Of a DNA stretch of 34,303 nt, positions 16,685-23,737 are shown piece after piece. The stretch comes from Paraeggerthella hongkongensis (GTDB lineage Bacteria; Actinomycetota; Coriobacteriia; Coriobacteriales; Eggerthellaceae), in assembly GCF_003726035.1 (NCBI RefSeq), contig NZ_QICD01000027.1, positions 1-34,303 of the forward strand, given 5' to 3'. Made by a program: the position numbers and the translations under genes. Under the pieces are notes generated by a model. It was not told where the DNA came from, made no database searches, and saw only the letters and a list, made by a program, of their open reading frames with translations. Within the stretch, counting starts at the first letter, position 1. Every line of letters starts with the position of its first letter.

Positions 16685-17702
16685 CCCATAGCATAACGGT
16701 TTTCCCCATGGGCTTGCGGATATCGGCTTCGAAAGCCTGAGCCATATCCCGCGTGGACCCAACCGGCAGCACCGTGCCCACCAGGGCCGTCAGGTAATCG
16801 AGCACAACCGGATGATCGTAGTACATTTGCACCGTACGTTGAAAATCATTCCTGCCGCTTCGACTGCTGCCGAACAAGCGCAAGCCCTTTTCCAAAACCA
16901 TGCGCGTGTTCACCGGTACGGGGTTCTCCGACACGCCCAGCAAAGAGACGGTGCCCTCGGGCTTGATTTGGTCGATTATCTGATCGATGGCAGCAGCCGA
17001 CCCGTCTCCCCCGCAACACTCGAAGGCATGGTCGACCAAAGGTGCACGCGACGTGTCGTACGTCAGGCAGGTCTCATCCACGAATGTGAAGTCGGCAAGC
17101 TTGCCTGCATTGCGCCCAAACACTACCAAGCGCGTTGCAGGATGCAGCATGCGCAGCACCAGCGCCACGATAAACCCCAGGTTTCCGTCGCCCCAGATGC
17201 CCACCACCTCGCGGCGCCCATGAGCAACGCCCTCGTAACGCGTCACGGCATGCACCGCCACGCTCACCAGCTCGGTAAATGCTGCAATGTTTTTGTTGAC
17301 GCCCGCAGGAAGCGGCACCACGCGCGTCGGCGGAAGAGCTACGTACTCCTGCATGAAACCATCGAAACCGCTACCGCAAAAATCGCTGGAGCGAAGATAG
17401 TTCTCTGCTATGAAATTATCTTTTTCGCGCGGGCTGTTCGGCAGCATGACCACGCTGGTTCCCGGCGCATACACGCCCGAAGCGTCTTCGACCACCGTGC
17501 CGATGCCCTCGTGGATCAACGCCATGGGAAGCTTCTTCGCCAGCACCTCGGCACTTCGCCTACCCTGATAGTAACGCTGATCAGCATTGCAAATAGACAA
17601 ATGGGTCGGCCTGACAATCACCCGGTTGGGAAACATGGGCATTTCCAAAACCACGGGCTCAAACATCCGCGGAGCAACCAATCTGTAGACACAGTTCAAC
17701 AT
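16677..17702 (-). CDS. tarJ: TarJ-like ribulose-5-phosphate reductase
   Basis: 341 residues, medium-chain dehydrogenase fold. Cys 38 in LSICNADQRYYQG and His 64-Glu 65 in IHEGIG are likely zinc ligands. WGDGNLGF (171-178) is the nucleotide-binding loop of the Rossmann half. TarJ reduces D-ribulose 5-phosphate with NADPH to D-ribitol 5-phosphate, which TarI then activates. The start codon follows the tarI stop with no gap (TAG then ATG), the classic tarI-tarJ arrangement, and this neighbour is what separates it from a generic alcohol dehydrogenase. Confidence 0.92.
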   Translation of the reverse strand: MLNCVYRLVAPRMFEPVVLEMPMFPNRVIVRPTHLSICNADQRYYQGRRSAEVLAKKLPMALIHEGIGTVVEDASGVYAPGTSVVMLPNSPREKDNFIAENYLRSSDFCGSGFDGFMQEYVALPPTRVVPLPAGVNKNIAAFTELVSVAVHAVTRYEGVAHGRREVVGIWGDGNLGFIVALVLRMLHPATRLVVFGRNAGKLADFTFVDETCLTYDTSRAPLVDHAFECCGGDGSAAAIDQIIDQIKPEGTVSLLGVSENPVPVNTRMVLEKGLRLFGSSRSGRNDFQRTVQMYYDHPVVLDYLTALVGTVLPVGSTRDMAQAFEADIRKPMGKTVMLWDV

Positions 17703-18434
17703 CTACTTGCCCATCAAAGAGGCCGCAACGCGCATATCCTGAGGATACGTGATCTTCATGTTCGCAACGTCGCCTTCTACCAGGACAACGCGCTCGCCCC
17801 GCAAAACGAATATCTTGCAGGCATCGGTCAGCGTAGCGCGTTCCTCGTCGGTCAAGCTGCTGGTAAGCTCCTTGAGCTTGCGCAGATTGAACGATTGCGG
17901 GGTCTGGCCTTGATACAGCACGCTACGATTCGGAATGGAGGAAATAACGCAGCCGTCAAGGCTCTCCACGATGGTATCCGTAGCCGGCACCACCGTGTCG
18001 CACGCGCCGTGCTCGCGTGCGGCTGTGATGTTGTCGCAGATAATACGGTGCGACACGAACGGACGCACCGCATCATGCGTCACCAATATGGTGTCATCGT
18101 CCACCAAGCAGTTCTGCTCCAGAAAAGCAATGGCGTTCATCACCGTGTCGTTGCGCTCGACACCGCCAGCCACAAGCACAACCCGATCCTTGTACTGCGG
18201 ACAATGACGCTCAACCAGATCCTGCGTTTGCTGCAGCCACACCTCCGGGCACATGACAAGCACCTTCCTGAACTCGGGAAAGGCGCAAAACTTCTCGACG
18301 GTATGGATAAGAATGGGCTTTTCGCCCAACATGAAGAATTGCTTGGGTTTTTCAGGATTGCCCATACGGGCGCCCGATCCTCCGGCAAGAATCGCCGCGT
18401 ACGCGTTTGTTGCCGCATCGCTGCTTACGTTCAT
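17703..18434 (-). CDS. tarI: TarI-like D-ribitol-5-phosphate cytidylyltransferase
   Basis: 243 residues of the IspD/TarI family. The CTP-binding LAGGSGARMG is at 16-25 with KPKQF just after, and THDAVRPF in the middle. It makes CDP-ribitol from CTP and ribitol 5-phosphate. IspD (methylerythritol cytidylyltransferase) shares the fold, but linkage to tarJ, TagF-like polymerases and tagGH favours TarI. ATG 18434 is preceded by TAGGAG six bases upstream, within a small perfect palindrome (AGGAG-C-CTCCT) that ends at the start codon. Confidence 0.92.
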   Translation of the reverse strand: MNVSSDAATNAYAAILAGGSGARMGNPEKPKQFFMLGEKPILIHTVEKFCAFPEFRKVLVMCPEVWLQQTQDLVERHCPQYKDRVVLVAGGVERNDTVMNAIAFLEQNCLVDDDTILVTHDAVRPFVSHRIICDNITAAREHGACDTVVPATDTIVESLDGCVISSIPNRSVLYQGQTPQSFNLRKLKELTSSLTDEERATLTDACKIFVLRGERVVLVEGDVANMKITYPQDMRVAASLMGK

Positions 18435-18443
18435 AGGAGGCTC

Positions 18444-19235
18444 CTAGTAGTTCTTCTCGTAATACGCCGTGGCCTCGTCGATACCGCCCTCGAAGACCTT
18501 CGTTCCCTTGTCCAGCACGATGCCTCGGCTGCAAAACTCCTTCGCAGTTGCTGATGCATGCGTAACGAACAGAACGGTCACGTTCTCGTCCAGCATGATT
18601 TCGCGAATACGATTGATGCACTTTTTCTGGAACGTGCGATCGCCCACCGAAAGAGCCTCGTCCACCACCAGAATCTCCGGCTCGATGGCCACCGCAAACG
18701 CAAAGCCCAAACGAGCCTTCATGCCGCTCGAATACGTGCGCATGGGCTGGTCGATGTACATGCCTAGCTCTGCAAAGTCAATAACAGCTGGCTCAATCTC
18801 TTCGATCTCAGACTTTTTCAGGCCTAGGATCTGCCCGCGTAACGCAATGTTCTCGCGTCCGGTAAGCTGCATATCGAAGCCAGCCGTCAGTTCCAGCAAG
18901 GCGCTCACCCGGCCTTTTACCTCAACCTCGCCGCTCGTAGGGTGGGCAACGCCCGTAACCATTTTGAGCGTCGTGCTCTTGCCCGCGCCGTTGCGGCCCA
19001 GAAAGGCAACCGCTTCGCCTTTCTTGACCTCGAACGACAAGTCCTTGCTGGCATCCACGCTTCCTAGAAACGAACCCTTTTTATTGTAATTGAAGATGCC
19101 CAGGAAGCGCCCGCGATCGTTCTTGTACAGGTTGTAGGTCTTCGTCACATGATCGAACCTGATGACCACTTCATCGCTGACGCTCGTCTTCTGCAATGGA
19201 GCGTCGGGTGCCTTGGAGGTCTTGCTAGAGGACAT
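18444..19235 (-). CDS. tagH: Teichoic acid export ABC transporter ATPase (TagH)
   Basis: 263 residues. Walker A GRNGAGKST is at 80-88, signature YSSGMKARL at 168-176 and Walker B ILVVDEAL at 188-195. An N-terminal extension with TKTYNLYKNDRGRF precedes the Walker A motif, as in polysaccharide-exporting ATPases of the TagH/Wzt group. It ends right after the core domain (YYEKNY), so it lacks the long C-terminal domain of Wzt or of Bacillus TagH. With TagG it drives flipping of the lipid-linked teichoic acid to the outer face. The ATG overlaps the end of tagG by 11 bases, with the strong site AAGGAGG inside the tagG coding region. Confidence 0.95.
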   Translation of the reverse strand: MSSSKTSKAPDAPLQKTSVSDEVVIRFDHVTKTYNLYKNDRGRFLGIFNYNKKGSFLGSVDASKDLSFEVKKGEAVAFLGRNGAGKSTTLKMVTGVAHPTSGEVEVKGRVSALLELTAGFDMQLTGRENIALRGQILGLKKSEIEEIEPAVIDFAELGMYIDQPMRTYSSGMKARLGFAFAVAIEPEILVVDEALSVGDRTFQKKCINRIREIMLDENVTVLFVTHASATAKEFCSRGIVLDKGTKVFEGGIDEATAYYEKNY

Positions 19236-20040
19236 CGGCTACCTCCTTGTTCAGTTTCTTGTACACCAAAAGCGCCAGCACAAGCGTCACGGCGAAAGCG
19301 ATAGCGAACCCCGCACATGCGACATGATTGTCCCAAAACCATGTTTTATCGTAGAACGCGCCCCTGAACGCCGAAACGAAAAACGTTATAGGATTCAGGT
19401 GCAAGATGGTCTGGATCCAGCCAATGTGGATAGAGTTGACGTTGAAGATCACGCCCGACAGCCAGAAAAACGGCGTGCTCATAGCGTGCATAAGATTCGC
19501 AACGTCCTTGCTCATGGCCGACAATTGCGAAAACAGCAGGGACACGATATCCCAAAATACGAACATCATCAGCAGCAAAATGGGAACCTGCAAGAGGTAG
19601 GCATCGAGGGGCATCCCGCAAGCAAAGTAGATAGCGAACAGTACGATCATAAGCATGAACTGCACCAACATGGTTGCACTTGTGAAGATGGTCGATATGC
19701 CGCTCAAGGGAAATTTAACCTTGTTCACTAAATAAGGATACCGGTGCAGCACGTCAATTCCGGCTCCCAGCATATCTTGCATGAAAAACCATGGGATCAA
19801 ACCCGCGCACAACCACAGGATATAAGGAGGAGCCCCTTCGGCTCCTCCACTACCGACGCGCAGTCCCACGTCGAGCGCGAACCAGAAACAGAAGATGTAC
19901 ATAGCCGGTTTGATGAAAAACCACGCCCAGCTTAGCACGGCGCCACGACTTTTCTTCACCAGCTCGAAGATGGCAAGTCGCCCAATCTGCTTACGCCACT
20001 CCCAATTATCTCGCAATATCGTCGTAAGAGTACTCAGCAC
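19225..20040 (-). CDS. tagG: Teichoic acid export ABC transporter permease (TagG)
   Basis: 271 residues using GTG 20040, which has GGGAG four bases upstream; a TTG at 20067 is the alternative. It is an ABC-2 type permease: an amphipathic, basic N-terminus (REL-like FELVKKSRGAVLSWAW), then six hydrophobic segments including WLCAGLIPWFFMQD and the LNPITFFVSAFRGAF motif typical of polysaccharide exporters. It forms the channel with TagH. The gene lies 96 bases downstream of the LCP gene, a gap that holds a weak hairpin. Confidence 0.93.
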   Translation of the reverse strand: MLSTLTTILRDNWEWRKQIGRLAIFELVKKSRGAVLSWAWFFIKPAMYIFCFWFALDVGLRVGSGGAEGAPPYILWLCAGLIPWFFMQDMLGAGIDVLHRYPYLVNKVKFPLSGISTIFTSATMLVQFMLMIVLFAIYFACGMPLDAYLLQVPILLLMMFVFWDIVSLLFSQLSAMSKDVANLMHAMSTPFFWLSGVIFNVNSIHIGWIQTILHLNPITFFVSAFRGAFYDKTWFWDNHVACAGFAIAFAVTLVLALLVYKKLNKEVADVL

Positions 20041-20102
20041 AACGCTCCCATTCAACAATTCAAACAAACAGTCTCACATATTAGCATAGACACGCTTCAC
20101 GG

Positions 20103-20120
20103 AAAAAGCGCCGAAAGCGC
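20103..20120 (-). terminator. Weak hairpin with T5 between LCP and tagG
   Basis: On the minus strand GCGC-TTTCG-GCGC is followed by TTTTT. The stem is only 4 bp, so it could at most attenuate transcription inside the operon. Confidence 0.3.
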
Positions 20121-20136
20121 AGGCTCGTGCATCGGT

Positions 20137-21126
20137 TCACAAATGCTTCGGCTCCTCCACAATCCCCGCAGGATCTGCCCCTGCATCAACCACGGCCATG
20201 AGCTCGGCCCAGGTTTCAGGGTCCTCCTCAATCACCCAAAGACCGTCGGCATTCTCCCCTCCCCGCCACGGACCCGTACAGGAATACACATTCACCAGGT
20301 CGCGGTTCGCAATGAAATCGGCAGCCAAATACCCTACTTCCGCCATGTCGAGGTTTGTAGTAGTGTTCTCCGCAAGGTCGGCAAGCAAATCGTTGATCCT
20401 TTCCTCGCCGTTCGCAGACAATGCCTTCTGTAAGATAGCCACTTCGAGATTGCGCACGTTCATCTGTCGAAGCGCATCTTGGTCAATCACGTACTCTTTG
20501 CGAGCGCGTGCCAGAACAAGAGCCTCCGCCCCTCCAAGATGCTGAGATTTACCTGCGCTTAATTTCACATCTTCAGCGGTCATAGGATCTGAAACCTTGA
20601 TGCTCTTAGGCACGTCGACAGTGACGCCGCCCATCGCATCGATCAGCACGTGAAACGACGTGAACGTCGTCATCATGTAGTAAGGAATATCCACGCCGGT
20701 CAAAAACTCGACAATTTCCACCACATCCTCGGGATCATTCCCAAGAAGCGCATTGTTTATCTTGGTGTTCGACCCTTTCAGCACGGTATCGCGAGGAACG
20801 GAAACCAGCGTGATCGTATAAGTCTCCGGATCCACCCTCATAAGCGTCATTACGTCGGAGTGTTGATCGACCTGCGCGTGCTCGGTCTTTTTGCCTGTAT
20901 AGAGAGCCGTTTCCTTTCGGGAATCAGAGCCAATCAGCAACACATAGAACGGCTCAACCGAGGAAGCTTCCGCAACGTAAGCCCGTTCATTTGCAGACCG
21001 GTTCGCCATATCCTCCAAAACCACGATCAGACCGATGAACGCAAGGGAGAAGGCCGCAACCGCCGCTACGGCCACAGCAGCCATTTTCTCAGACCGCTTC
21101 TTCTGGGTGTCGAGCGCCTTCGTCAT
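20137..21126 (-). CDS. LCP family ligase of the teichoic acid operon
   Basis: 329 residues. A short basic N-terminus and one transmembrane helix (about 16-37) precede an extracellular LCP domain with LIGSDSRKE, QHSDVMTLMRVD, SVPRDT and RARKEYVIDQDALRQ. It should transfer the completed polymer from undecaprenyl pyrophosphate to peptidoglycan. It is placed directly after tagO (stop 12 bases upstream) and before tagGH, so it is the most likely dedicated teichoic-acid ligase, while the two copies at 1588-3824 may serve another polymer. The C-terminal GLWVIEEDPETWAELM segment matches the shared tail of the other two copies. Confidence 0.93.
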   Translation of the reverse strand: MTKALDTQKKRSEKMAAVAVAAVAAFSLAFIGLIVVLEDMANRSANERAYVAEASSVEPFYVLLIGSDSRKETALYTGKKTEHAQVDQHSDVMTLMRVDPETYTITLVSVPRDTVLKGSNTKINNALLGNDPEDVVEIVEFLTGVDIPYYMMTTFTSFHVLIDAMGGVTVDVPKSIKVSDPMTAEDVKLSAGKSQHLGGAEALVLARARKEYVIDQDALRQMNVRNLEVAILQKALSANGEERINDLLADLAENTTTNLDMAEVGYLAADFIANRDLVNVYSCTGPWRGGENADGLWVIEEDPETWAELMAVVDAGADPAGIVEEPKHL

Positions 21127-21138
21127 ACGCCGCTCAAC

Positions 21139-22263
21139 CTATCTCGTATGACGAGGTACGCGAGGTCCTCGCCTTCCCTTGTTGTCGTAATGGTGCCGCA
21201 GAACAGGCTTGAACAAGCCGAACTTCCAAATCACGAAGAACAGCACGATTGCAAGAGCCACCATGATAGCCCCTTGGACTACCCCGGAAAAGCTCCCCAT
21301 GAGGCATCCCGTCAGCGCAAGGGCCGCAGAACAAAGCCACAGCACCGCGACCGATCGCTTCTGACTGAGCCCGGCACGCATGAGACGATGATGGATATGC
21401 CCCAGATCTGCCTGGTCAACCGGCACATGCACCCTCTTTCTCCTAACGATAGCCGATACGGTATCAAGCACGGGGACGCCTGCTATGATCAGCGGGACCA
21501 GCATGACAACGAAGCTTTGCGTCCGCACCACGCCGACAACCGACACTATTCCCACAGCCAAACCTAAAAGATGCGACCCAGAATCCCCCATAAACACCGA
21601 AGCCGGGAAGAAATTGAATCGCAAAAAGGCCAAGCAGACAGCAATAAGCGCTATACAGACCAAAACCAACGTGAAACTGCCGCGCATCCAGACAAGATAC
21701 AGCAAGCTAGAAGAAGCGATAGCCACAAGACCCGATGCCAGCCCGTCCAAGCCATCGATAAGATTCGTGATATTTACGAACACGACCAAGTACAGAATGG
21801 TCAGCGGATAATCGAGCCATCCGAAAGAGAAGTAGTCGCCTATAGCCATCGCACGAACTGCACCTATGCTGATCCCCGACAAGACCACCACCGTTGCGGC
21901 CACTACTTGGCCAAAAAGCTTCACACCCGGAGACAGCTGCGTGATGTCATCAACCAGCCCGACCGTGAACATGGCCGTAATGCCCAGAAACAGCATGACG
22001 TAGTTTATATCGCCCAGAATATACAAGTCATGCATGTTCCAGTCGAAAAAGCGAACCCCAAGGTAGATCGAAAAGCATGCCGCCAAAAGACCCGCATAAA
22101 GAGCTATCCCTCCGCAGCGAGGAACCGAATCGACATTGACCCGACGATTTCCGGGGTAGTCAATCGCGCCTATTTTAACGGCGATCCATTTGGAAACGGG
22201 CACCATGCAGCACGTGACCGCAAAAGCCACGCAAAACACGATAACCGCTTGGTACCATTCCAT
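21139..22263 (-). CDS. tagO: TagO/WecA-type UDP-GlcNAc:undecaprenyl-phosphate GlcNAc-1-phosphate transferase
   Basis: 374 residues, about ten to eleven transmembrane helices. Family motifs are complete: VDD (104-106), NLIDGLDGL (167-175), MGDSGSH (225-231) and the cytoplasmic DQADLGHIHHRL near 285-297. It makes GlcNAc-PP-undecaprenol, the first committed step of wall teichoic acid and of many other surface glycans. It is first in the minus-strand operon and has its own extended -10 promoter. The final ~20 residues are highly basic. It could supply both polymers made by this locus. Confidence 0.95.
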   Translation of the reverse strand: MEWYQAVIVFCVAFAVTCCMVPVSKWIAVKIGAIDYPGNRRVNVDSVPRCGGIALYAGLLAACFSIYLGVRFFDWNMHDLYILGDINYVMLFLGITAMFTVGLVDDITQLSPGVKLFGQVVAATVVVLSGISIGAVRAMAIGDYFSFGWLDYPLTILYLVVFVNITNLIDGLDGLASGLVAIASSSLLYLVWMRGSFTLVLVCIALIAVCLAFLRFNFFPASVFMGDSGSHLLGLAVGIVSVVGVVRTQSFVVMLVPLIIAGVPVLDTVSAIVRRKRVHVPVDQADLGHIHHRLMRAGLSQKRSVAVLWLCSAALALTGCLMGSFSGVVQGAIMVALAIVLFFVIWKFGLFKPVLRHHYDNKGRRGPRVPRHTR

Positions 22264-22304
22264 AAACGCTCCGGTCGCCTCCAGTATAGATATCCAACCT
22301 GCGT

Positions 22305-22313
22305 ATTATACCA
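22305..22313 (-). promoter_or_regulatory. Extended -10 promoter of the tagO operon
   Basis: On the minus strand TGGTATAAT is an extended -10 with a perfect TATAAT. No good -35 is present at 17 bases, which an extended -10 can tolerate. Transcription would begin about 35 bases before ATG 22263, and GGAG lies five bases before that start codon. Confidence 0.6.
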
Positions 22314-22398
22314 GTACCAAATTGTTAACGATTCGTAAGATGAAAAGCGGCTGTATTCAGAGCGCCAGTTCAGCGTACGAAGAACCGGCCCGAGCCCT

Positions 22399-23568
22399 TT
22401 ACTCTCCCCTTATGCGGCGCAGGGGCAAAGTCAGCATGCGGCCAACACGATACGCACGAGAGCCTTCAAGCTCTTTGCGTCTGGCGGCAATGCGATCATC
22501 TTTTTCCCTGCACGCACGCGATAACTCACCCAGCTCAAGCATTAAGTCGAACAACTCCCGTCCATCCTCAGAAGAAAGGACCACCGAACTGCACGAGCCA
22601 AAGCGCGCATCGAGCAAATCAACAAGATCTCGAGGCCGATCCTCGACTACATACTCGAGCGCTTCCGCATACGGCCATGATTCCAGCAGGTAGCGCAAGG
22701 CCTCGATCTTATCGCTATCGGGAACCTCGACGGCCCACCGATCAAACGTGTAGCGAAGCATATGCCGACGCGCAGCCTCATACGTCCCCTCGTACTCGTC
22801 GAAACTGCCCTGAGCAACAAGGAACGACTTCATGAGATCAGCGGCAACCGAAAGGCCGCACGTACGGCGAAACGAATCGGCGCTCTGCCGCCCGCGCCCG
22901 GTATAGCCCCGACCGTAATGATATCTGTACAGAGGCCGGGTTATGCCACGATAAGTCTCCGCAAAATAGAACAAGGCAAACGACTCGTAATTGTCTTCGC
23001 CCAAAGGCACTTCAACGTCTTCCATACATAAGAACGCCCGACGGGCGAGTTCCCCTCTATAAGCCTTGTTCCAAATAGAATACCCGAAGGTCAAATTCAC
23101 GAAGCACTCGTCCAAAATGGAGCGACCGCGCAAGACTCCCTCGTATGGCGCCAACCAGCTTTCAAGCCCGGCGATTTCCCCCTGTTCAACCCCACCTTCG
23201 TTAACGACTAACGTTCCGTACTGCAGAATATCAACCGGTCGCTCAGCCACCAACTGCCGCACGGCCTCGCACGTTGCACGGTCGTACGAATCGTCTTGAT
23301 CGGAGAAAAGCACGTACGCGCCGCGCGACGCAAGAACGCCCCGCCTTCTTGCCCGCGCGCTGCCCTGATTCTCAGGCTGCTTCAGAACGTGCACCCGCGA
23401 ATCTCTCCGCGCGCAAGCCTCCAAGGCTTCAAGCGAGCCGTCGGTGCTGCAATCGTCAACGCAGATCACCTCGATGTCATCGAACGTCTGATCAAGCAGG
23501 CTGCCAAGGCACGCCTCCAGGTAAGGCATCCCGTTGTAGACTGGTATTACGAACGAAAATTCGGGCAC
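22399..23568 (-). CDS. GT2-family glycosyltransferase with coiled-coil C-terminal tail
   Basis: 389 residues. FSFVIPVYNGMPYLEACL opens the GT-A fold, followed by VDDCSTD (37-43) and SDQDD (89-93). The last ~40 residues form a charged helix (LGELSRACREKDDRIAARRK) ending in SRAYRVGRMLTLPLRRI, a basic, membrane-touching tail seen in several surface-glycan glycosyltransferases. The start is GTG 23568, with GGGAG six bases upstream and the family-typical N-terminus; it overlaps the preceding small gene by 22 bases. Sugar specificity is unknown. As part of the unit with rmlBC it may build the rhamnose-containing glycan. Confidence 0.88.
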   Translation of the reverse strand: MPEFSFVIPVYNGMPYLEACLGSLLDQTFDDIEVICVDDCSTDGSLEALEACARRDSRVHVLKQPENQGSARARRRGVLASRGAYVLFSDQDDSYDRATCEAVRQLVAERPVDILQYGTLVVNEGGVEQGEIAGLESWLAPYEGVLRGRSILDECFVNLTFGYSIWNKAYRGELARRAFLCMEDVEVPLGEDNYESFALFYFAETYRGITRPLYRYHYGRGYTGRGRQSADSFRRTCGLSVAADLMKSFLVAQGSFDEYEGTYEAARRHMLRYTFDRWAVEVPDSDKIEALRYLLESWPYAEALEYVVEDRPRDLVDLLDARFGSCSSVVLSSEDGRELFDLMLELGELSRACREKDDRIAARRKELEGSRAYRVGRMLTLPLRRIRGE

Positions 23569-23735
23569 AGCACGCTCCCAATCCGATACGATGGCGATTC
23601 GAGAAATTCACGATTAACGGACTTCAACTCCTCTTCCTCGCGCGACAAGTCATCACGCAAGGCATGAACGACCCTTCGAGCAGCCACAAGGGAAACAGCC
23701 ATATCCTCCGTCAAACGGTCCGCTTCGATATCCAT
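23547..23735 (-). CDS. Small 62-residue coiled-coil protein with glycosyltransferase-tail motif
   Basis: ATG 23735 lies two bases after the TGA of the tandem GT2 gene, and the stop overlaps the start of the next GT2 gene by 22 bases, so translation of all three is probably coupled. The protein is nearly all charged helix (TEDMAVSLVAARRVVHALRD, then LSREEEELKSVN) and ends ESPSYRIGSVLCPNF. That ending matches the SRAYRVGRMLTLP ending of the adjacent GT2. It looks like a glycosyltransferase tail encoded as a separate protein. It could help assemble or locate the enzymes at the membrane. Alternatively it could be a remnant of a glycosyltransferase that lost its catalytic part. No known family recognised. 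Confidence 0.6.
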   Translation of the reverse strand: MDIEADRLTEDMAVSLVAARRVVHALRDDLSREEEELKSVNREFLESPSYRIGSVLCPNFRS

Positions 23736-23737
23736 GG

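Noticed and set aside
17703-18434. IspD of the isoprenoid pathway instead of TarI
   Set aside because: The gene directly abuts a TarJ-like reductase and lies in a run of teichoic acid genes; IspF or other isoprenoid genes are absent.
16812-18554. 580-codon open frame on the plus strand
   Set aside because: It lies opposite tarJ and tarI, is His/Arg/Gln-rich without domain pattern, and has no ribosome site.
19225-20067. TTG 20067 as start of tagG
   Set aside because: GTG 20040 has GGGAG at a suitable distance; the TTG has no such site.
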